From: CAZXDS01 sp964639525
Lineage (GTDB): Bacteria; Bacteroidota; Ignavibacteria; Ignavibacteriales; Melioribacteraceae
Length of the DNA stretch: 18,151 bases
Direction: 5' to 3'
Assembly: GCA_964639525.1 (NCBI GenBank)
Contig: CAZXDS010000049.1
Location: 1 to 18,151, forward strand
Below are positions 1-7,611 of this stretch, piece after piece. Made by a program: the position numbers and the translations under genes. How positions within the stretch are numbered: position 1 is the first letter of the stretch; each line of letters begins with the position of its first letter. The notes under the pieces were generated by a model. It did not search any database and was not told where the DNA came from. It saw nothing but the letters and a program-made list of their open reading frames with translations.

Positions 1-1
1 T

Positions 2-175
2 CAGCGGTTCGGGGTCAAAATTAAGATTACAAAAAACAACACGTTAAGAGTATATAAAAAAATATTTCGGCAAAGACCGAATCCGGCTTTCGACTGATTT
101 TCCGATTAAATTTGCCATATTTCTGTAACACAGATTAATAATCTGTGTTACAGAAATTTTGACTCTGAATCACTG
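2..175 (-). mobile_element. MITE-like element, left copy (174 bp, imperfect terminal inverted repeats)
   Basis: This 174-bp stretch is the reverse complement of 16948-17121, with only two substitutions by eye (172/174 identical, no indels). Its ends are imperfect inverted repeats: one end reads CAGCGGTTCGGGGTCAAAA and the other, read inward, CAGTGATTCAGAGTCAAAA. It has no open reading frame, so it fits a non-autonomous miniature transposable element. A 39-bp palindrome lies about 18 bp from its right end. The base before it is T and the eight bases after it are CTATTTAT. If an 8-bp target duplication exists, as at the other copy, the T agrees with it; the other seven bases lie outside the window. 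The transposase family that would move it was not identified. Confidence 0.85.
119..157. repeat. 39-bp perfect palindrome inside the left MITE
   Basis: Two 19-base arms (ATTTCTGTAACACAGATTA and its reverse complement) flank a single A, which could form a long hairpin or cruciform. The same structure is at 16966-17004 in the other MITE copy. There is no T-run directly after it on either strand, so I do not call it a terminator. It resembles REP-type hairpins, but no RAYT-type transposase is in the window. Confidence 0.9.
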
Positions 176-594
176 CTATTTATTGGAACGGGAAGTATTG
201 TGTATTTAGGAATGTTTATTTCAAAATTTACCGGAGAGAATTTTCTCGATAAAAAGGAGTCCAAAAATACATTTGGCAAACTCTTCCTTTTCACAGTCGG
301 ACAAGCTGTTTTGGTTTACTCAATTGCTATTCCTTTTTTTATTGTGGACTATTCTTCCTTACCAATGACAATTGGAATTTGGACATGAATAATGTGGATA
401 CCATTTTCGTGGATTATTGAGCATTGGATTGGAATTTTCATTCTGTCTTTAGAACTGTGGTAGTATTTTTACTCCGGTACACATTACCCGAATACAGATT
501 CGTATCTATTCCTTTTGCTATGGTTCTGATTTATATTGTAACTATAATTATTTTGAAAAACAGAAAAAAGATGAATGAAAATGAAGCAATTTAA
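176..594 (+). pseudogene. Broken membrane-protein gene, 5' end lost at the MITE (possibly DUF7010-like)
   Basis: The reading frame is already open where the MITE ends at 175 (LLFIGTGSIVYLGMFISKF...). It runs in frame 2 to a TGA at 386-388, then continues in the same frame past the stop (MWIPFSWIIEHWIGIF) to about 439. There a one-base deletion shifts it to frame 1, which reads HSVFRTVVVFLLRYTLPEYR and on to a TAA at 592-594. Joined, this gives at least four hydrophobic segments and a basic tail (LKNRKKMNENEAI). From memory the joined sequence resembles the DUF7010 family of small multi-pass membrane proteins; this was not searched. The GTG at 200 gives a 62-residue reading, but it is not a credible start because homology-like sequence extends upstream to the element. 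The gene appears to have been interrupted by the MITE and then decayed. Confidence 0.6.
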
Positions 595-666
595 AATGCC
601 CAAAGCCTCATACACAAACCGGCAACAAAAATTACGCAGTGTAATTATAAAAAATAGGATAATAAT

Positions 667-1677
667 ATGAAATCACTCAATTACGGCGATGTTTACCTCG
701 TTCCGTCATATTCCGAACTTGAAAGCAGGAGCCATGTGGATTTGTCTGTAAAGCTGTTCAGACACCCTGAATTTCACACTCTCGGCATGCCGGTAATTGC
801 AGCAAATATGAAAACCGTAACCGGTCCGGAAATGGCAGTAAAGCTGTATAATCTGGGAGCAATGGGAATACTGCACAGGTTTCAGCAAACCTTTGATGAA
901 TATGTTAATGATTGTCAATTCATTTTATCAAATAAATGTCCTATTGATATTTCTGTCGGCGTGAATGATCTTGAGTTGTTGAAAGCTTTTGAACATGGTG
1001 AAAATAAATATTATCTGAGAAGTATCACCATAGACATTGCCCACGGGCATCATATAAAAATGAATCAGCAGATAGCGCGCGTAAGAGACTGGATAGACAA
1101 ACACAAACTAAGTGAGCAAGTGGATATTATTGCAGGGAATGTGTGCACGGCAGAAGCCACAGAAGATTTGGCTGCGTGGGGAACCGATATTGTAAAAGTT
1201 GGTATCGGTCCAGGCTCTGCTTGTACAACACGAATAATGACGGGATACGGAATTCCGCAGTTTTCAGCCGTTATCAACTGTGCCGAAAAGAAAGATGAAC
1301 TTAATGTTAAAATAATTGCCGATGGAGGAGTTTCCTCTGTGGGAGATATTGCCAAAGCACTCGCTGCAGGAGCCGATGCTATTATGGCGGGAAGTTTGTT
1401 TGCCGGAACAAAAGAAAGTCCCGGCCCAAAATTAAGAAGAGGAAATTACCCTAATGAAACATTCTACAAAAGCTATATGGGAAGTGCTTCCTACGAATCA
1501 AAACTAAATACGGGAAACAGCGGCAAACACACAGAAGGCGTGAGTATGGAAATTCCCTACAAGGGCGCCGTAAAGTACGCCGTTAAAGATATTCACGACG
1601 GATTGTGCAGTGCTTTCAGTTATGCCGGTGCTGCAAATCTGAAAGAATACCACGCCAAAGTTAGATGGACTATTTAA
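667..1677 (+). CDS. guaC: GMP reductase (IMPDH/GMPR family, single-domain)
   Basis: GMP reductase converts GMP to IMP with NADPH in purine salvage. The 336-residue protein is one TIM-barrel domain of the IMPDH/GMPR family. AANMKTVTG is at about 45-53, TIDIAHGH at about 121-128, AGNVCTAEA at about 156-164, and the catalytic loop GIGPGSACTTR has its cysteine at 186. ADGG is at 218-221 and AGSLFAG at 241-247. There are no CBS domains, and the length matches GMP reductases (about 325-345) rather than IMP dehydrogenases (about 485). The AHGH and GSLFAG phrasing looks like the B. subtilis type of GuaC. The ATG follows an AGGAT motif about 10 bases upstream. It stands alone between a pseudogene and a sigma-factor cluster. 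A CBS-less IMP dehydrogenase is the main alternative. Confidence 0.85.
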   Translation: MKSLNYGDVYLVPSYSELESRSHVDLSVKLFRHPEFHTLGMPVIAANMKTVTGPEMAVKLYNLGAMGILHRFQQTFDEYVNDCQFILSNKCPIDISVGVNDLELLKAFEHGENKYYLRSITIDIAHGHHIKMNQQIARVRDWIDKHKLSEQVDIIAGNVCTAEATEDLAAWGTDIVKVGIGPGSACTTRIMTGYGIPQFSAVINCAEKKDELNVKIIADGGVSSVGDIAKALAAGADAIMAGSLFAGTKESPGPKLRRGNYPNETFYKSYMGSASYESKLNTGNSGKHTEGVSMEIPYKGAVKYAVKDIHDGLCSAFSYAGAANLKEYHAKVRWTI

Positions 1678-1799
1678 TGTGAAAGTCAAAACAAATTTGA
1701 TTTGCTGTAAACCCGAAAGTTGCAAAAACCACGAAAAATAATATTAAATTAAGCAACTTTTCCTCCCTTAATGTATCTTTAATATAAACGCATACTAAT

Positions 1800-2321
1800 T
1801 TGGAAAGAAACAATAAACATATAGTCGAGTTTATGCTGATTTACAATCGGCACAAAACAAAGGTGTACAATTTTACTCTTCAAATGCTTAAAAATAAGGC
1901 TGCTGCCGAAGATGTTGTTCAAAATGTGTTTATGAAATTGTACTCAAATTTGGGAAGCATTAAAAATAAAGCAAGCATTCAATTTTGGATATTCAAAACA
2001 ACACGCAACGAAATTTATTCTGTTTACAGAAAGATGAAAATTAGAAATGAAATCGGTTACGAATTTTCAGAAAATCACTTTTCCCAATTGACGCGAAACC
2101 AAGTTGATGAATTATATGAACAAAAAGAATTTAAACAATTAGTAATGAAAAACGTAGAACAACTTCCGCAAGAGCAGAAAGAAGTTTTTTTACTAAAGGA
2201 ATACGGACAGTTAACTTACAGGGAAATAGCAACTCTATTGAAAATTGATGAAAAACTGGTAAAAAGCAGACTTTACAAAACACGACAAAAATTAATATCT
2301 CTGTTATCAAAAGTTTTATAA
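1800..2321 (+). CDS. ECF-type RNA polymerase sigma factor
   Basis: This is an extracytoplasmic-function sigma factor that would direct RNA polymerase to a dedicated promoter set. Region 2 lies at about 14-75 (VYNFTLQMLKNKAAAEDVVQ, then FMKLYSNL and an FWIFKTTRNEIYSVYRK-type segment). Region 4 is a helix-turn-helix at about 118-170 (LPQEQKEVFLLKEYGQLTYR, IATLLKIDEKLVKSRLYK). At 173 residues it fits the family, with no regions 1.1 or 3. The start is uncertain: an in-frame TAA at 1785-1787 limits the gene, TTG at 1800 is the longest start, and ATG at 1833 (residue 12) is the alternative. Neither has a clear Shine-Dalgarno. The next gene starts 11 bases after the stop and looks like its anti-sigma partner. 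Confidence 0.9.
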   Translation: MERNNKHIVEFMLIYNRHKTKVYNFTLQMLKNKAAAEDVVQNVFMKLYSNLGSIKNKASIQFWIFKTTRNEIYSVYRKMKIRNEIGYEFSENHFSQLTRNQVDELYEQKEFKQLVMKNVEQLPQEQKEVFLLKEYGQLTYREIATLLKIDEKLVKSRLYKTRQKLISLLSKVL

Positions 2322-2332
2322 AAGGTTAAACA

Positions 2333-2797
2333 ATGAACACAAGAATGGAAGAAATAATTAACAAATATTTCGACGGTGAATCTTCGAAAGAGGAAGAAAC
2401 GTTTATGTTTACACAGCTTTCGTTAGACGAAGATGCCCGCGAGTATTTCAAATCTTTGAGTTTGCTGAAAAACGCGGTAGAAGATACGAAGGAGGCTTTT
2501 CCTGAAGAACTTGAGCGAAGCCTTTTGTTATCCTTGCCCAAACCGAATGAAAGCAAATACGATATTCACCGGTATTTTAATCTGCCGGCTGGCATTGCCT
2601 ACGCTGTTTCCGTAATTTTATTAATCCTCCTTTTTTCGTTCCGCTCTGAATTATCCGGTTACAAGCAGGAACTTAATCAACAAGTTCAGCAAATCAATTA
2701 CCAAAGCAAAATGATACAACTGCTTTTTAATTCGCTTCCTTCGGCAGTAGTAAGCACAAATATTGAAAATCCAATAATTGTAACACCAAAATCATGA
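2333..2797 (+). CDS. Putative membrane anti-sigma factor (no zinc motif)
   Basis: The 154-residue protein has a soluble acidic N-terminal part (about 1-80, beginning MNTRMEEIINKYFDGESSKE). One membrane helix follows at about 85-104 (AGIAYAVSVILLILLFSF), then a glutamine-rich segment likely to be coiled coil (YKQELNQQVQQINYQSKM), and a short tail. This layout, directly downstream of an ECF sigma gene, is typical of anti-sigma factors in Bacteroidota-like genomes: the N-terminus binds sigma and the helix anchors it. I see no HxxxCxxC zinc motif. The role is inferred from position and topology, not from a recognised domain. ATG at 2333 follows AAAGG; an in-frame ATG at 2345 is possible. Confidence 0.65.
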   Translation: MNTRMEEIINKYFDGESSKEEETFMFTQLSLDEDAREYFKSLSLLKNAVEDTKEAFPEELERSLLLSLPKPNESKYDIHRYFNLPAGIAYAVSVILLILLFSFRSELSGYKQELNQQVQQINYQSKMIQLLFNSLPSAVVSTNIENPIIVTPKS

Positions 2798-2804
2798 GGT
2801 TATT

Positions 2805-3950
2805 ATGAAAACGAAACTATTATTTTTTTCAGTCATTCTTATTTTTCTTTTCGGATGCAGTGAAAAAAAATCGAAAATTGAAATATTAACAAATTTCGAT
2901 GCAATTTATTTACCTGCATCAGAGGTTTCGGAAACTGCGATTCCTGTAGATTCATCCTTTTATGAGGAGCTTCAAAATGATTTCAAAAACATAGTAGAAA
3001 AAATAAAGGATAGAAAAGACTCGGAACCAAAATATTTTGCGTTTGGATACAGATTTTATATTAATGAAAACGGAAAAATTGATAAGGTAAAAACTCTTGA
3101 AAAATATTTTTGGAATAGACAAACTACACAACAGGAAAGGACAAAGAGAATAAAAATGCTTGTTTCAAAATTGAAAAAATACAAATTTATTCCGGCTAAA
3201 ATTTCAGGGCAGAATGTGAAATCACGTTATGATATTGAGTTAGGTGTAATATTTAATAACGGAAAATTAAAAATAAGGAAGAACGGAAAAATCGGTCATT
3301 TTGAAGAAAAAAATACGGACAACGATTATTTTGTTGCTGTTGAGCAAATGCCCGCGCCAATCGGCGGTATTGCGGGAATTCAGAAAAGAATTACATATCC
3401 TGAAATTGCACGGAAAGCGGGAATACAAGGCAGAGTATTTGTAAAAGCTTTTATCGATGGAAAAGGAAATGTTGTAAAAACTGAAATTCTTAAAGGAATT
3501 GGTGCCGGCTGTGATGAGGCTGCGATAAAAGCTGTTGAACAAACTAAATTTGTACCTGGAAGACAGCGAGGGCAAGCGGTAAAAGTGCAGGTTTCAATTC
3601 CAATTCTTTTTAGATTAGATGTAACTGATAATAAAACTAAAAAAGATGAAAAGAACTTTTATTTTTGGGTACGGAGTTCGATTAAAATCGATAGTCATAA
3701 ATTTGCAAAATTAAAAGGACGGATATTTAATACCAAACATGGCATTTTACTTACTCCTGCAAACATAATGTTGGCGGACACAAAATTTGGGGCGGCAACT
3801 GATGAAAAAGGGTATTATTTAATTAACAATATAAAACCGGGAAAGTATAGTTTGTTTGTAAGACATAATAAATATGGAAAATCGAAATCAAAAATATTTA
3901 CGTTCAAAGCAGGTTATGAATATACTATTGATGTAGGGATTAATAAATAG
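2805..3950 (+). CDS. Lipoprotein with two TonB-C-like modules and a carboxypeptidase-regulatory-like domain
   Basis: The N-terminus is a lipoprotein signal (LLFFSVILIFLFGC) with lipid-acceptor Cys18. A divergent TonB C-terminal-like module covers about 78-150 (YRFYINENGKIDKVK, then KYKFIPAKISGQNVKSRYDI). A clear TonB-C module covers about 183-272 (ITYPEIARKAGIQGRVFVKA, IDGKGNVVKTEILKG, KFVPGRQRGQAVKVQVSIPI). A C-terminal beta-sandwich-like domain at about 303-381 resembles carboxypeptidase regulatory-like domains (LKGRIFN, ATDEKGYYLINNIKPGKYSL). The 381-residue length and lipid anchor differ from classical TonB, which has an N-terminal helix and a proline-rich linker. A GAGG ribosome site (2796-2799) overlaps the anti-sigma stop, so the gene is probably co-transcribed with the sigma/anti-sigma pair. 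No ExbB, ExbD or outer-membrane receptor is nearby. The cargo or partner is unknown. Confidence 0.8.
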   Translation: MKTKLLFFSVILIFLFGCSEKKSKIEILTNFDAIYLPASEVSETAIPVDSSFYEELQNDFKNIVEKIKDRKDSEPKYFAFGYRFYINENGKIDKVKTLEKYFWNRQTTQQERTKRIKMLVSKLKKYKFIPAKISGQNVKSRYDIELGVIFNNGKLKIRKNGKIGHFEEKNTDNDYFVAVEQMPAPIGGIAGIQKRITYPEIARKAGIQGRVFVKAFIDGKGNVVKTEILKGIGAGCDEAAIKAVEQTKFVPGRQRGQAVKVQVSIPILFRLDVTDNKTKKDEKNFYFWVRSSIKIDSHKFAKLKGRIFNTKHGILLTPANIMLADTKFGAATDEKGYYLINNIKPGKYSLFVRHNKYGKSKSKIFTFKAGYEYTIDVGINK

Positions 3951-3997
3951 CCAACAATAAATTTTTTTGTTAAAAACGTATTAAAACATTTTTTAGG

Positions 3998-4025
3998 AAA
4001 AGCCATTCAATGAATGGCTTTTTTA
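3998..4025. terminator. Bidirectional intrinsic terminator
   Basis: The inverted repeat AAAAGCCATTCA / TGAATGGCTTTT (3998-4009 and 4011-4022) is followed by T-rich sequence on the plus strand. On the minus strand the A-run at 3998-4001 supplies the U-tract. It sits between the convergent TonB-lipoprotein gene (ends 3950) and rseP (ends 4043) and could stop transcription from both. Confidence 0.85.
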
Positions 4026-4042
4026 ATTTTTCGAATGAACAT

Positions 4043-5404
4043 TTACATACTTACAATATCGCTGTAAATAATAAATGCCATAAGCATAAGCAAAATAACC
4101 AAACCAACCTGCTGAATTGCCATTTTAATTTTTAGTGAAAGTTCCCGCTTAATAATTCCTTCAATGATAATAATAACCATGTGTCCGCCGTCCAAAACAG
4201 GGAAAGGTAAAATATTAATTATCGCCAAACTAAGACTAAGCATAGCCAAGAAGTAAAGAAATGAAATAATACCCGACTCTGCCGATTGTGCGGCATATTT
4301 TGCAATTTTTACGGGACCGCCGAATACCTTATTAAATTGAACATCTCCGGAAATTACATTACCGAACATTCCAAACGTTAAAGCGGTATAGCTGCCGATA
4401 TTTTTAACACCCTCGGTTAAAGAACCAAAAAATCCGTAAGCTTGCATTTTAGATGGACCGATATAAGCACCATCAGCAATACTGATTCCAATTCGTCCTT
4501 CCATTCCGGGAGTTACAGTAGTTTTAACAGTATCGGTTCCTCGTAAAAGCATTGCGGAAATTGGAATTTCTTTGTGGCTTACTATAATTTTTACGGCATC
4601 ATTACCGGATTCAATTTTATTATTATTCAACTGCAGAAAAATATCGCCGGCTAAAAGTCCTGCTTCTTCGGCAGGGGAATTTCTCATTACTTCCGTAACA
4701 AATGGCTTGGTATATGCCGATAGAATAAAAAATCCTCGTTCCGCAGCTTTTGAAGTAATTTTAGCGGGAATGGTAATTTTTAACTCTTGATTTTTCCTAT
4801 TCAATTCAACAATTGATTTTTTACCAACATTTTCAATTAACAAGGATTTTATTATCGAATTCCAATCGGAAATTTTATCTCCGTTAATACTGAGAATATC
4901 ATCTCCGGTACGGAAACCCGCCTGATACGCGAGAGTGCTGTCCTGAACAATTCCGATTTTTGTGGTTTCTCTAATCAATTGTCCTCTTGAAAAATTGATT
5001 CCCCAAAAAATTAAAATTGCCAAAGTAAGATTCATCATCACGCCGGCAGTAATTACAAACAATTTTTGGTAAGTCGGATGTGCTCTAAATTCATAAGGTT
5101 CCGGTTTTTTATCGGCAAATTTAGTGTCGAAACTTTCGTCAATCATTCCGGCTATTTTCACATAGCCGCCGAGCGGTAATAAGCTTAATTTATAATCCGT
5201 ATTTCCCTGCCCGTCAAAATCCTTTGGTAAATCACCGTAAGTAAATCCCGTAATTTTGTTCCAGCCGAAAAGTCTTTTGCCAAAGCCGATTGAAAATGCG
5301 TCCACACGCATTTTACAAATTTTAGCAGCGGCAAAATGTCCGAACTCGTGAACAAATACGAGAATGCCGATTGTGAGAACAAAATAAAAAATATAATCCA
5401 TCAA
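4043..5404 (-). CDS. rseP: RIP metalloprotease RseP (site-2 protease)
   Basis: This is an inner-membrane zinc protease that cuts transmembrane segments; in other bacteria it releases sigma factors by cleaving anti-sigma proteins. The zinc motif HEFGH is at residues 19-23 in the first membrane helix, and the third-ligand motif LDGGH is at 404-408. Between them are two PDZ-like domains, at about 145-205 (QAGFRTGDDILSINGDKI) and about 225-305 (PAEEAGLLAGDIFLQLNNNK). Length 453 is normal. Two adjacent Met codons make the start ambiguous by one residue. It lies 24 bases downstream of dxr, a conserved arrangement. A membrane anti-sigma-like protein is encoded across the terminator at 2333-2797, but nothing in the sequence proves it is a substrate. 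Confidence 0.95.
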   Translation of the reverse strand: MMDYIFYFVLTIGILVFVHEFGHFAAAKICKMRVDAFSIGFGKRLFGWNKITGFTYGDLPKDFDGQGNTDYKLSLLPLGGYVKIAGMIDESFDTKFADKKPEPYEFRAHPTYQKLFVITAGVMMNLTLAILIFWGINFSRGQLIRETTKIGIVQDSTLAYQAGFRTGDDILSINGDKISDWNSIIKSLLIENVGKKSIVELNRKNQELKITIPAKITSKAAERGFFILSAYTKPFVTEVMRNSPAEEAGLLAGDIFLQLNNNKIESGNDAVKIIVSHKEIPISAMLLRGTDTVKTTVTPGMEGRIGISIADGAYIGPSKMQAYGFFGSLTEGVKNIGSYTALTFGMFGNVISGDVQFNKVFGGPVKIAKYAAQSAESGIISFLYFLAMLSLSLAIINILPFPVLDGGHMVIIIIEGIIKRELSLKIKMAIQQVGLVILLMLMAFIIYSDIVSM

Positions 5405-5428
5405 TAATCCTATTATTATTATCGTAAC

Positions 5429-6571
5429 TTAATTTAATAACTTTCTTGTTGCCGCATCACACTCAAAAATTGTATCCAAATTTGGTGATGCGTGGTTTTC
5501 AATTTTATTTAACGCGGTTTCAATCAAATCAGGGATTTGAATGAACGAAATTTCTTTATTTAAAAATTTTGCGACTGCAATTTCATTTGCCGCATTTAAT
5601 ATACAAGGAGAAATTCCACCAACCTTAATGGAATCAAAAGCCAATTCAAGACATTTGTATTTTTGCATATCGGGCTCAAAAAAAGTGAGCTGCTTAATTT
5701 TCGGGAAATTAGTTTGGACAAAGGAATTGTTAAATCGTTCCGGATAAGACAGCGCATACTGAATTGGAAGACGCATATCCGGAGTACCAATCTGAGCTTT
5801 TATAGAACCGTCAACAAATTGCACAAACGAATGAATGATTGATTGAGGTTGAATTACCACATCAATTTGTTCAACATCAAACCCGAAAAGCCAGTAAGCC
5901 TCCATAACTTCCAAGCCTTTGTTCATCATGGTTGCGGAATCGATTGTAACTTTATTTCCCATTTTCCAGTTTGGATGATTTAGTGCCTGTTCAACTGAAA
6001 CATTTGCAAGTTTTTCAACGGACATATTTAAAAACGGTCCGCCTGATGCAGTTATGATAAGTTTATCAACTTCAGAATTTTGTTCGCCAACGAGACATTG
6101 AAAAATTGCACTGTGCTCCGAGTCAACGGGAATAAGTTCGGCAGAATATTTTTTTGTAAGCGAAGTAATAATCTCTCCGGCTACAACGAGAGTTTCTTTG
6201 TTTGCCAAAGCAATTCGCTTGCCTCGTTTTATTCCCTCTATTGTTGGTTCTAGTCCTGCAAATCCAACTAAAGCAGAAACTAGGATATCATAATCAAAGC
6301 TGCGTGTAACGTCAATTAATCCTGTTTCCCCGATTAAAATTTTTCCGGTAAAATCAATCAAATTACTTAGAGCATCTGCTTTTTCTTTTGAACCAACAAC
6401 AACAGCTTCGGGATTAAATTCCCGTATTTGTTTTGCAAGCAGGTGAACATTATTATTTGCAGTTAAAACGGCAACAGAAAATATTTCCGGAAAACGTCTT
6501 AACACATCCAATGTATTGGTCCCGATTGATCCTGTGGAACCGAGCAGTAATATTTTTTTCTTAATTGGCAT
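5429..6571 (-). CDS. dxr: 1-deoxy-D-xylulose 5-phosphate reductoisomerase
   Basis: Dxr catalyses the NADPH-dependent step to 2-C-methyl-D-erythritol 4-phosphate in the MEP isoprenoid pathway. The NADPH-binding loop LLLGSTGSIGTNTLDVLRR is at about 8-26 and LANKETLV at about 122-129. The metal and substrate site VPVDSEHSAIFQ is at about 148-159 (Asp150 and Glu152 are metal ligands), ASGGPF at 175-180, the flexible loop NHPNWKMG at 198-205, and DSATMMNKGLE at 211-221 (Glu221 is the third ligand). Length 380 matches the family and all key residues seem present. It is the first gene of a dxr-rseP pair; the 341 bases upstream should hold its promoter. Confidence 0.97.
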   Translation of the reverse strand: MPIKKKILLLGSTGSIGTNTLDVLRRFPEIFSVAVLTANNNVHLLAKQIREFNPEAVVVGSKEKADALSNLIDFTGKILIGETGLIDVTRSFDYDILVSALVGFAGLEPTIEGIKRGKRIALANKETLVVAGEIITSLTKKYSAELIPVDSEHSAIFQCLVGEQNSEVDKLIITASGGPFLNMSVEKLANVSVEQALNHPNWKMGNKVTIDSATMMNKGLEVMEAYWLFGFDVEQIDVVIQPQSIIHSFVQFVDGSIKAQIGTPDMRLPIQYALSYPERFNNSFVQTNFPKIKQLTFFEPDMQKYKCLELAFDSIKVGGISPCILNAANEIAVAKFLNKEISFIQIPDLIETALNKIENHASPNLDTIFECDAATRKLLN

Positions 6572-6912
6572 AAATTACAATCAAAACATTCTAATTAATA
6601 TTGTTACAATTTTAAGTGAAATAAAACTTAGTAATATACAAAATTATGGTTTCGTATGGTTAGAAAATATTTTCGGTAAAAAATTTTTAATAATACAGGG
6701 GTTTTGAATTTTAGTTTATAAAACAACCATGATTCAATAAAGAGACACAGGAGAATGATTATTAAAAATATTGTTATTCCGGTATTTATTTAGCCGGAAT
6801 CAATAAGTGCGTTTTGTAGAGCAAACTTTCCAGTTTGCTCGTATAGTATTTTTGAAATAACGTTGGTAAAGAAAACAAAGCAGCAATCAAAAAAAACAAC
6901 TTATTCCTGCTT
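6572..6912. other. Intergenic stretch with REP-like hairpin, no gene seen
   Basis: About 340 AT-rich bases lie between dxr and the repeat-protein gene, both on the minus strand. I see no open frame with coding character. It should contain the dxr promoter and the terminator region of the upstream gene. The only clear structure is the hairpin at 6819-6840, listed separately. Confidence 0.6.
6819..6840. repeat. REP-like hairpin
   Basis: A perfect 9-bp stem (GAGCAAACT / AGTTTGCTC) closes a TTCC loop. There is no T-run directly after it on either strand, so a simple intrinsic terminator is unlikely. It looks like a dispersed intergenic palindrome, but only one copy is in this window. Confidence 0.6.
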
Positions 6913-7539
6913 TTATTTTGAAAAAATTGATTTTCCGCTTTTGTCTGTTAAAGTAATCATTCCGCCCTCGTCTTCGGCAGTTCCTAAGTAGCAAGTTACT
7001 TGTCCTGCGTCATTATAAAACCTCATATACGAATTACCAATGAAACTATCCTGACTTCCATTTTGGTCAAATGTTTTCATTATTCCATTGTTACTGCCAC
7101 TTGTTCCAAAATATCCGGTTACTTTTGATTTGGTGTTAAATGTGTATAAAAATCCTTTTCCTAGTTCAGTAGATATTTTTTTTCCTTTATAAAAAGTTCT
7201 AACCAATCCGGTATTATCCTTCGCCGTACCAACAAAAGCCATTGGTTTTTCATTTTTGTCAAGGATGAGAAATTGTCCGTTTCCACTTTCATTAGTTCCC
7301 AAAGCTCCGGTTATTTTCCCTGCGGAATTAAATACTTTTATAACACCGCCGCTATTACTTGCTGATAACTCGATCGCGCCGTTACCGTTATCGTCTGTAA
7401 TAATAATTGTTTTTGCTTTAATTGTATTTTCCTCCATCGGACTTTTACTGTTGCCGAAAAATGAAAAAGCCAAAAGAACGGTAAGCATTCCGATAATTAA
7501 CGACTTGATATCAAGTTTTTGAAAATTTTGATTTTTCAT
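6913..7539 (-). CDS. Membrane-anchored protein with glycine-rich beta repeats, function unknown
   Basis: The 208-residue protein begins with a short cytoplasmic segment and one hydrophobic helix at about 14-28 (LIIGMLTVLLAFSFFG). The rest is a series of roughly 22-30-residue repeats with a pattern like G..(K/R).F...GK.T...GT....G, for example GGVIKVFNSAGKITGALGTN, LVRTFYKGKKISTELG, IMKTFDQNGSQDSFIG and MRFYNDAGQVTCYLGTAEDE. The glycine and hydrophobic spacing suggests short beta-strands, as in a beta-solenoid or propeller-like fold, facing the periplasm. A strong GGAGGA ribosome site precedes the ATG. I cannot assign a named family. It ends in KSIFSK with no sorting domain, so membrane anchoring rather than T9SS export is likely. 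Confidence 0.75.
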   Translation of the reverse strand: MKNQNFQKLDIKSLIIGMLTVLLAFSFFGNSKSPMEENTIKAKTIIITDDNGNGAIELSASNSGGVIKVFNSAGKITGALGTNESGNGQFLILDKNEKPMAFVGTAKDNTGLVRTFYKGKKISTELGKGFLYTFNTKSKVTGYFGTSGSNNGIMKTFDQNGSQDSFIGNSYMRFYNDAGQVTCYLGTAEDEGGMITLTDKSGKSIFSK

Positions 7540-7611
7540 ATTTCCTCCAAATGGGTAAAAATTTATTGATAAAATAACTCAAATTACAATTATAAATGTT
7601 CAAAAAATAAT

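Noticed and set aside
1716..1760. AAAGTTGC / GCAACTTT inverted repeat after guaC as a terminator
   Set aside because: The loop of about 29 bases is long and no T-run follows, so the pairing may be chance.
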